Assembly: GCA_020650975.1 (NCBI GenBank)
Contig: JAIPMN010021667.1
Location: 1-27,200 of the forward strand
DNA length: 27,200 bases
DNA from: Apostichopus californicus
Taxonomy: Eukaryota > Echinodermata > Holothuroidea > Aspidochirotida > Stichopodidae
Direction: 5' to 3'
Under the pieces are notes generated by a model. The model was not told the origin of the DNA. It ran no database searches and worked only from the letters and a program-made list of their open reading frames with translations. Shown piece by piece: positions 1 through 9,600 of the stretch (its first letter is position 1; each line of letters begins with the position of its first letter). A program made the translations under genes and the position numbers.

Positions 1-332
1 TTTTATTATAAAGAGGAGCATGTAAATTAAAAATATGAAAAGTATTATTTCACGAGAAACAAAAAAAAGGCTAATAAGAAATAAGCATATTTGGGTTAAG
101 AAATAAATTGGAACAATTTTTAATTAAGCACATCTTATTTGCTTACACAATTGAATTTCTGGTAGTTTTTAAGATTTTATTATAAAGAGGAGCATGTCAA
201 TTAAAATATGAAAAGTATTATTTCAAAAGAAACCAAAAAAAAGGGTAAGAAGAAATGAGCATATTTGGGTTAAGAATTAAATTGGAACAATTTTAATTAA
301 GCACATTTTATTTGCTTACAAATTTGCATTTC
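1..332. repeat. 174-bp tandem duplication (AT-rich)
   Basis: The block starting TTTTATTATAAAGAGGAGCA at 1 recurs at 175 with small indels. Shared landmarks such as CATATTTGGGTTAAGAA and TTGGAACAATTTT follow in the same order. The array may continue left of the window. No coding potential was recognised. Confidence 0.85.
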
Positions 333-1079
333 TGATCCTTTGATTACCGCAAATAAGATCACAAATAATTTCAACAACAAAACATCACTACTGGTTGTGA
401 TTCATCCTATTTTACCTTCTTATTGAAGTTAAATTGATGTCCTACCGAACAGGATTTCCGTTGTGCCAGTTTCTGTACAGCCATACCTTTGTCTTGGTTT
501 TTGGCCACTTATTACAAGAGATTGGATCATTAGAGTTCCATCTTTGCACTGTTTGAATGTTCACACAAAGCGAATGTCAGAAGTTGGAATTTGAAAGAAC
601 TTAATGATTTAATTAATAAAAACATTTGAGAGTTCCAACTTTAAACAGCATCACTTCCAACTGAGAAGATATTTTCTTTGATGTTTAGTTGACACACAGA
701 AAATAATTGCTTTTAGCAATCTTGAGTTTATGAAAGTATTTCTACTGTTTTCCTCAAAGGTACCAAACGGTCTATAACATCTTTGTACGGGAGCAAGGTT
801 TATGAAAATCTAACTACTCTATGGGATTAAAAAACGTACTGATCCATACGAATAAATATTGAAAACAATGCTTCAAGGTATCTACGCCATTTCTCACTTT
901 CCATTTCAAAAAATAACATAGGTTGTACAGAAGATTACATGAAAAAGCAGCACATTTTACCATACAGCTTCAAAATTCAACAATGATGCAATATGTCAGC
1001 TATATCAGGTTTTCTTGCAAAATAAACAAAACAAATATATGACTAGAAAAAGTGAAGGATGGTACGTGTGCACTTGATT
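333..1079. other. Non-coding 3' flank, nothing recognised
   Basis: AT-rich sequence downstream of GALNT7 with no convincing ORF, RNA gene or repeat. Confidence 0.5.
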
Positions 1080-1240
1080 TGTATTCTGACCGAGGACTTG
1101 AACAAAAGAATTCCAGGTCCTCGGTTGTGATTTCTACAGAATCACCACGTCCTCGGAAGAATTCTATTGTATGGGGTATTGTTAAGGTTAGGGTACATGG
1201 ATTTGAACAATGGAAAATACAATGGGGTCCTCGGTCTGAA
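1080..1240. repeat. Palindrome-rich block with four TCCTCGG motifs
   Basis: GACCGAGGAC near 1088 and GTCCTCGGTC near 1227 form a perfect 10-bp inverted repeat. Between them are two further GTCCTCGG copies, paired GAATTC sites and a GTGATT/AATCAC stem. The layout suggests a small foldback element, but no target duplication was identified. A (GT)n run follows at about 1254-1269. Open frames on both strands here look like chance. Confidence 0.4.
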
Positions 1241-1623
1241 TGTAATACAAACGCGTGTGTGTGTGTGTATGACCTGCAATACGCGAGACTCATTCATCAA
1301 CGGATTCTTGGGAACATGCACACAATTATGAAAACATAAAGAGAAATGGCATCATAGGTAATGATATTTCATATGAATCATTGATGAAGTCACACACACC
1401 AACATCATTAATGCGGACACACACACCAACATGCTTAAGTGAATTGCTCCATGTTTCTAGAACACCTGCTACAAAATAGAAAAGTAACTATGAAGAGAAT
1501 GTCAAATTAATTTTAAAAAAACAAAGAAAAATTGAAAAATTTACCTACACAGGTCGTTGTGTGATGCGTAAATATGGGGTTTATTTGGCAAGTCTCTAAA
1601 TATAATAAAAAGATGCATTGATA

Positions 1624-2166
1624 GTACTGGGATGTTTCTGATGGACAGACGTCTCACCTAATAGGTACTGGGATGTTCTGATTGGCAGACGTCTCACCAA
1701 ATACGTACTGGGATGTTCTGATGGGCAGACGTCTCAACTAATAGATACTGGGATGTTCTGATGTGCAGACGTCTCACCTCATATGTACTGGGATGTTCTG
1801 ATGGGCAGACGTCTCACCTAATAAGTACTGGGATGTTCTGATGTGCAGACGTCTCACCTCATATGTACTGGGATGTTCTGATGTGCAGACGTCTCACCTC
1901 ATATGTACTGGGATGTTCTGATGGGCAGACGTCTCACCTAATAAGTACTGGGATGTTCTGATGGGCAGACGTCTCACCTAATATGTACTGGGATGTTCTG
2001 ATAGGCAGACGTCTCACCTAATACGTACTGGGATGTTCTGATGTGCAGACATCTCACCTAATACGTACTGGGATGTTCTGATGGACAGACGTCTCACCTA
2101 TTAAGTACTGGGATATTCTGATCGACAGATGTCTCACCTAATACGTACTGGTATGTTCTGATGGCG
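1624..2166. repeat. 40-bp minisatellite, about 14 copies
   Basis: Units begin GTACTGGGATGTTCTGATGG and contain CAGACGTCTC. Unit starts recur every 40 bp (the first spacing is 41). Variants ending ATATGTACTGG with ATGTGCAGAC alternate with variants carrying ATGGGCAGAC, which hints at higher-order duplication. It lies 1.3 kb downstream of the GALNT7 stop. Confidence 0.95.
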
Positions 2167-2740
2167 TATTCCATATGGATGTAACATTATACTGACAGGT
2201 ATGCTCATGCTTAATGTGCCTTATTTTAATATCACAAAACAACTGCACCTACTCCGTAAATAGTAGAAATTCTTTAAAAAATGTTTCTAGGAAGTTTCTT
2301 AATATCAGGTTACCTAACCCTCACCAGCTTTATGCAAATTGGTGCAAATCTGAATGCCATCAATAATTAAACTCGTTTATCAATTTTAGTTTGTGAAAGT
2401 AAATTAAGTTTCCTCAGAGTACCATTAAAGAACCCTTCAAAGGGATCCATTTTCAATTATTAAACAGTGCAGCATCCCAATCAAAAGTACCTTAATAAGA
2501 TTTTATAGAAATAATCTACTGAAGAATATCTAATCATAGAATATGTACTAAACAGAAGAATGTTATCTAATTTCCCAAATTTAGTATCAGCAGAGTTAAA
2601 ATTTACATCTGTGATTTCTTGGATTCAAAATTAAACATTTACTTGTGTACTACTTCATGCACTCCCAATATGTAAAACTATTAGTTACTGCTTAATACAA
2701 CTGTACAAATTTCTGTATCAACCAACACACAAGAGGTGGC

Positions 2741-2746
2741 TTTATT
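2741..2746 (-). terminator. Candidate poly(A) signal for GALNT7 (AATAAA)
   Basis: AATAAA on the minus strand about 724 nt after the GALNT7 stop. A closer ATTAAA lies at 2949-2944. The hexamer is common in AT-rich DNA, so this is only a candidate; transcript 3' ends would settle it. Confidence 0.25.
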
Positions 2747-3253
2747 CTGTTGAAAAATTTGCCTTCCAAGCCAATTTCGCACATGCTGCTCTGTTTCCCT
2801 ACGAAAGACCTGTTGTACTGTTGTGCACGTTTTGCACTATTGTGCAAATTTGCACTGTTTCGCACTGTTGTGCACTCTATTTACGTTTTGCTTTTAGTCT
2901 AAAACAAAAGTATCTCTCGTTTTGTAAGTTTTAACAGTTTTCTTTAATAATCATCTTCTTTAAGTTCTACACGACCTGCTAACTACAAAAACAACCTCCA
3001 TAATATCTCACTCCAAAATTCAAGAATTCCATAAATTGGTGACATATTTGTACCTTCTTTCGGTCCAACTACACACTTCCCTTCCATTTTGGTATTAGTT
3101 CCCATCACTGGGGATTCTTTTAAGCTCTCCTAGTTAAAGAAACAGGATATTACAGAGTGAGTAGTATAGTAATAAAAACTACTGTAAACATCTGAGTTGA
3201 TATAATCACATTATTTCAAATCAGAACAAAACGTCATCATCATATAAATTCTT

Positions 3254-3277
3254 TCTCTCTCTCTCTCTCTCTCTCTC
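3254..3277. repeat. (CT)n microsatellite
   Basis: Uninterrupted CT dinucleotides, about 12 units. Confidence 0.9.
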
Positions 3278-3469
3278 ATTATCAATTATTTCATTGGTAT
3301 AATCCAACGTTCGGAAGCTGATTTTCACTCTCTTAATTACAGATGGTCTACTCGTGCTCTCTCGAACTGATCACATATTCAGCCTCCGTCTTGCCTCTCG
3401 TTCTCGCTTAAACTCCCCTGTGCCGTGTACGGGACGGACGTTTGACTCTTCACTCGCTGTGTGAATCCT

Positions 3470-3625
3470 TCATCTGTTCTGATTCATTTTAGCTATGAAC
3501 AGATTCTCGTACGTGAAGTCCCATTTCTGTGACGTTTTCGTTGTGTCACACGGAACCATCGTTAAAATGTTCTTGTTTACTTCGATACAGCGGTTGGTAT
3601 CTGTGAGGAATATTGCACTTGTTTC
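3470..3625 (-). CDS. GALNT7: GALNT7 terminal exon g: lectin repeat gamma and stop
   Basis: 156 nt: 51 residues plus a TGA stop at 3472-3470. The acceptor TTTTTTGGCAG has a good pyrimidine tract. It encodes [20 protein letters not shown], then a TKTSQKWDF segment (the QxW motif of the gamma lobe) and a short basic end, AKMNQNR. Length and position fit the end of GALNT7. Minus-strand polyadenylation candidates lie 3' of the stop: ATTAAA at 2949-2944 and AATAAA at 2746-2741. Neither is proven. Confidence 0.9.
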   Translation of the reverse strand, partial: ETSAIFLTDTNRCIEVNKNILTMVPCDTTKTSQKWDFTYENLFIAKMNQNR

Positions 3626-6600
3626 CTGCCAAAAAATTATAATAAAGGAAATTATCCAACCTGTCAAATCAAGCAATGTAATATTCAGACATTTTCATGC
3701 ATGACTCATGTGGCTCTCTGGTAAGGAACAAAATCAACAGGGGGAGGGGTGGGGGGGGAGCTGTCATATCCAAGTTTCATGAAACATGCCAAGATGTTAC
3801 TGTCAGTTTTAGTTCAGTTGACACTGAATCACCAGCAGTAGCCTAGAGGCACCAATAGTTTGATCAACATAACTTTGTTTGAAGTTACTCAAGAAATATC
3901 GTTCGGGATCTGCAAATCTAACAAGCTGTTTTCAGCACCTTGTGCTTTTTTCTTACATTGGCCCTAACCAAACATGCCGGCGTGTTGGCATGCTTGTGTG
4001 CACTTTCACACAATCATGTTAATTTGATTCAGAGACTTTTAGGCACTACAGATCATGCACAGTAGGACATGTATGACAGCGCCCTCAACAAGAATGCTGG
4101 CGAGCCCCATTCATTCATGAAGGAAAAGTTTTTGTCTACTTCCGGGAGCTATTGAGAGAGTGTCAGCTAATGGTAAGAGGATGAAAGCAAGGTACTTAAA
4201 GGCAACAAAGGTACTAATGGTACCAATGGTACCAATGGTATTAATGGTACTAATGGTACCAATGGTATTAATGGTACTAACGAACCTTTTTGTAATCCCA
4301 GTGATACTGTGCATCTTTATCGTTTAGTACTAACCTTATTGTAATCCCAGTGATACTGTTCATCTTTATCGCATCTTCGTAGATGTATTTCAGAGGACTT
4401 TTCAAATGCACACTGTTCATTCACTCGAAATTGTCCATCCATTGTCAACTTAAAGAGCTGATTACCGCCGGCACCATGACAGTAACTGACCCCTAATTGA
4501 CCCCCATCTCGTCTACCCATAGAATCGATGCACCGCCTTTGGTCCATGAGTCGCACCTTCAATGAAGAGAATAGATATCAAACATGAACCAGACACTTAG
4601 AAGTTGAGGACATCCACACAGTGCAATGATTTAGGGGAAAAAAATCCTACCAAAGCAAAAAGAAATAAGCTACCACTTAGCCTTAAAATAGGTATTTCCA
4701 TTTCCTTTAGACACGGATATATCCTGATGCTATCCACTGCGATATCAAGATTGAGGGGAACTTTAGAAATGGATTTTGTTCATAAAAATTTCTATGAAGA
4801 GGAACAGACAACCCATCACCATAAAAACAGTTCCATACACTGCTAACCCTCTTGAGTGCAGAGTAATCAATGTGTATGAGTGAAGCAAACTTCATTAATC
4901 AGCGGGCTGTGTTAAAACCACTTTTGAGGTTGCCTACCACCATTTTGTTGTTTGTTGTTTCTAATGTTAGTGTTTTTATACCCATTAAGTTTTTTCTCTT
5001 GGGCAAGGTGGAGAGGGGGATAGGCATTGTCTCCCCCCCCACCCCTCCCCTACCCTCCCCCACCATCAATTCTACCTCGACATACTCCATGCCTCTCAAA
5101 TGATGCAACAGCTCAATAGCAGTACATTTGAAGAGATAAGGTCTTGTCACAGAGTAATGCTACTTTACGGCACTCCAAGGCATATGATGCTTCAGCAGAT
5201 TTGACAGTTTGCAGGACTTCCCAGAAGACTTTTCTCATGTCAATTCCCGTCATAACATATGACAAGAAGAAGAAAAGAACGGTCTCAAAGGAAGAAGAGA
5301 TGGAGGTCATGAAAAGTATTACTGATTTCGACAGAAAATAAGTAATTTTAAGCATAGAAACTTAAGCAGGTCAAGCTACATGTACACAGGGCTTCAGATA
5401 AAGTTGAGAAAGGTCACCAAACTTCCACTGGCCTCCAGTGTCAAAGGTCACCAATCTTCCACTGGCCTCCAGTGTCAAAGGTGATCTGTTTGCCCTCCTC
5501 AGAATGTGGAAACTGCTGAAAAACTGCTAAAAAGTTTTGATATTAAGTCCCATCGTGGCGGTTGTGCCCCTCCAGGTTACATCTAGATATTGGGAAGTGT
5601 GCCTTTAGAACAATCACGTACCTCAGTGAGGTCAAAAGAATCAAAGGTGCTACTAAAAAAGGGGTGAGGGGAGGGGGGGGGGTATGAAGCAAAACTGGAA
5701 GGGTAATGCAACAGTTTGTAATTAGTGATGACACCAACATACATGATTGGCAAAAATATGATGTGGGAAATTTATGACCATAAAATTATAATTGGCACAG
5801 GTTTTCAAACTTACCTCCCCCCAAACTTTATTCTTTGCTGGAAGAGGATACTTAATGGTGATGTCTGGAGCAACTTCTTTCATAAACCAATCAAATGACT
5901 TGCAATTGTGGCTTTGCCTAAATTCAAGCTGTTTCTTGATATTTCCGGTCGGTATGAAAGTCGCCTCCGGTTTGCTTCTATAAAAGTATTCTTTGTAATC
6001 GTCCATCCAAACTTCAACCACCCTTTTTAAATTCTAAATAAATGAGAGAGAAAAAAACATGAAAATATAAAATGGTCTCTCAGTGAAATAACCATGAAAA
6101 TGCATCAGCGAAGATATAAGCTGTGAGTGTAATACATATGGCCAAAGTAAACCAGCTGGATAGTTTGTTTCGCTGGTTATAAAAAAGGCTTTCAAATTAA
6201 ACACTGATCTCATTTTGAGTGGCACGCCTCGTTGTATTATTCAAACCTTCAGCAGAATGACGCATACATTGATCTACATTCAGACTTAATCAACTTGAAG
6301 CTATCCTTCTCACTCATCATTACATTCAGCTTCGAATCCGCGGATGGATCGCCACTTTAATACATGGTTGTTGTATTTGCACCTGAAAATGAATTTCAGG
6401 ATGATTGATACTGACAGCTTCAGAATCGGTAAATGATTGGAACACTTTTTTATTAACCTTAGAAGCAGACAATTGCCAAAGTAAAGGCCAAAAAAAAATT
6501 GTTGATATTTTTCTATTTTAGTACTAATTTGGGTCATTTTGTGCAGATCTGTTTTTATCAGACACTTCAGACATGTTGCCCATCAAAACTCTAATCTGCT

Positions 6601-9600
6601 TCTAACTAATATCAAAATGAAATCATTTCCTGGTTAAATTACAAACGCTTACTTTACTTCACAATTTCATGATGAATGTTGCTTGGAACCACTCGGGTAA
6701 GAGATAATCCAAGTACACGTGTAAACATGCAACTGTATACATATGACCAGGAATGTGCTCACACTGGGTGGCACCGGGCCGCTGCGCCCGGCAGTTCTGA
6801 ATGCCGCCCAGCACAAACAGTATTTTAAAAATTTCCGCCCGGCACTTTTTTTTATGATAATTTAACAAATTTTACCATAACCCAAATTTGGGAGAATAAA
6901 TGGCATTGAATAGGAAAATAGCACCACCTAAGCATACTTAATGTGCAAAATTTGTCCAGTGGGGAGGGGGTACTCCGTCCATGTGATCTGTCTCCCAGGG
7001 TGTGGATCACACTACCGCACAATCTGCCCGGCACTCAGATATTCCTGAGCACATGTATATGGTTCATTTCTTGACCACTGATAGGCTTCCAGAGCTTTAA
7101 ACTGGACAAATTGTATGTTAACTCTTGTGACCGATGACTCACCAATTGAGCACCCAGAATTGAAATAACAAATAGCAAAATGTATCCTCCAAGAATTCTC
7201 ACTAAAGAATTGACAAAGTTTGAATATGACAAAGTGTTATGGAAAAGAAACTAGAGTTTGTTACCAGTGACCTTATGTTCCTCTACTCTTGCTTGGAGTT
7301 TAATACAGTTAATACATGTAACAACTGAGCCAACCAGACCTAAAAGGACAGCTATTAAGGCCATTTGATTTAAATATTCATGTCCAATCTCACAAAAGCC
7401 AATTCTGTTGGCACGCATGGTTTCGTTCATGCTCGATATACTGTAGACGACAGCCGAATGATCGCGACGGTTCAAATTATTAATAGGCTAGGGGAGTTTG
7501 TCTCCGAAGTGGTAAGAAGTTGAATCCATTTACCAATCTCTTTACTGTGTGATTTCACACTGCTGTACTTCTGTTCTTTACATGTAAACTATATCATTGA
7601 GTCAAATGATCAAAACCAATATGTAGCTATCAAAAACAGTAACCAAAACATTTGTACCCAAAGGCAGATCTCAAAATGCAGATAGATGCTGGTGGTTTTA
7701 AACTGTCTGCCATCAAATATGATCTCTTTTTTTCAATTATTTAAAAGTCTCAGATAACAGATGGTTTCATCAAGTGATTTAAGATACTGGTAGACTTTCA
7801 GCCACACGTGCTGGAAATCAGTCAACAAGCACCAAATTTCTGAATTACAGCTCTACACAGATTAGCTTTGCTTTCTTTATCACTAATACTCGAGTCAAAG
7901 TAAGAGAGTAAAGCATTGAGGTATAACACTTTTCTATGCTGGTAAATCTGTGGCATGCTTTCCAGTGTAGCATGAAGCTGAGTCGATAACAATAATAATA
8001 ATCAGCAGTTATTTTCACAACTTTTAGGCGACCACGAATGTGGGAGAAATCTGCAATGGCTTATGGATTACAACTTCCACATCGGAAGGCTTCCAATTCA
8101 ACATTTTTATCTCAATTTTGGAATCTTTGAATTTAGATTATAATAATTTCAGAAGGGAAATCCGTAGACTGCTCTTGGATGAAAATCCCACCTTACTATA
8201 TAGTTTGTTCCGAGTTCGATCCCCGGCCAATTCGTATGACCCTGGCCGGGGATCGAACCCCCGAACCTCCCAATTGCTAAGCCTCATTGCTTAAAATGCC
8301 AGTGCCTTTATCCACTCGGCCACAGCACTGGTATGTATGTCCGGTAATATCTGAACATGTATAACTACCATCAGACACCCACCCTCCCACTGATCCACAT
8401 CCCAGCTAAGAAATATCCATAGGAAATGTACTTCCTTTGTGAAGGACATATGCATAGGATATGTACCTTCTTTGTGAAGGACATACAGTATGCATATGGA
8501 GTGTACCTTCTTTGTGAAGGATATATGCATAGGGAGTGTGCTTCTTTTGTTCATGGATATACACTTTCTACAGGATATATCCTCACAATTAAGCCTAACC
8601 TGTGATAATACACTGACACACAGCCATCGATAGGTAACCTTGTAGCCAGCTGTGTGTCTCAGCCATAGAAATTTATTAGGATAGAATGACGTCATGCGAC
8701 ATATACTGAAGCCACTCATCCAAGTGGTGGCGCTTTCTGTGTACGGCAAGAAAGTCCGGCGCGTAATACAAACAGTACGTATTTCACTAAAGTAAATAGC
8801 TAAAGTCGACATAAATCACTAGAAATGGTAATATCGTGTGTCGCATTTGGGTGCGACAATCGTCAAAAGAGTGGCAATGGAATGCAGTTTCACAGGTAAT
8901 TCTTTTGAAGCGATATTAGAAGCAATTACAATGGAATCTTACTTACTTTACCAGGCTACTGTCGTCTGCTCAGCTGCTGTATTGTTATTCACAGGACCCT
9001 GGATATAGGCTATATATAGTTAGCATATGCCTTTCTACTACTAGACAGGCTGTCCTTTCGGATGCGATATAACTAAAGCCTCATGAAAACATTTATCACC
9101 ACATTATTTACTTAGATCCACATGCCAGAATGACATGAATTGACGGTTATGATGTCCTGGTCTAAGCATATCACTAACAATTCAATAGGCCTAAGTAGGC
9201 TACGTACTAGGAATAGGGAAATAGGCTTAGGGCCTAGCCTAAGCCGATATAGCTTTGCCCTCGGTCTAAGGTTAGCCTAGGTTATAACTTAAGCCTAGAA
9301 TATTTCATCCTATTAATATACCTAGAATCGTGCAAATATTCAAACAAAAGCTATATCTGCAACACATACGCTCCACTGTAATTGTTGCAAAAGGGCATTA
9401 GCATTAGGCCTGTCCAGTACACTAATCTGAGTTTTGGGGTAGGCTAGGCCAAATCCTGCTCAACCCAGCCAGGTATGTTGTGGACAGTAATTATGGACAA
9501 TTGCCTAAGTTTACTCATCTGTGAGTAAGGCCTAATAATATTCACTAACCATGTACGGAGAGTCTTGTTGGCAAAACGACACACTCAAGACACTACACCT

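Larger units (their letters stand above)
2167..3469 (-). other. GALNT7 3' UTR and downstream flank
   Basis: Probable 3' untranslated sequence next to the stop, then flank. Contains poly(A) signal candidates at 2741-2746 and 2944-2949, a (CT)n microsatellite at about 3254-3277, and short TGCACTGTT-like repeats near 2820-2880. No gene was recognised. Confidence 0.5.

Noticed and set aside
1000..1339. Overlapping ~95-codon frames on both strands
   Set aside because: They fall in a palindrome-rich block plus a GT run; no family recognised and no splice context.
1624..2166. CRISPR-like array
   Set aside because: The whole 40-bp unit repeats without unique spacers, in a eukaryotic context: a minisatellite.
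8040..8294. 84-codon open frame on the plus strand
   Set aside because: Lies antisense within the SINE; the [11 protein letters not shown] end is the translated tRNA-like B-box region.
8236..8336. Possible functional tRNA gene (Leu/Ser-like) on the minus strand
   Set aside because: A and B boxes are present, but the acceptor stem does not close convincingly and a SINE body with an ATT tail follows.
8291..8812. 173-codon open frame on the minus strand
   Set aside because: It runs through the SINE head, a short tandem array and the left end of the transposon; its repeated HISFTK(K/E)VH peptide comes from the tandem DNA repeat.
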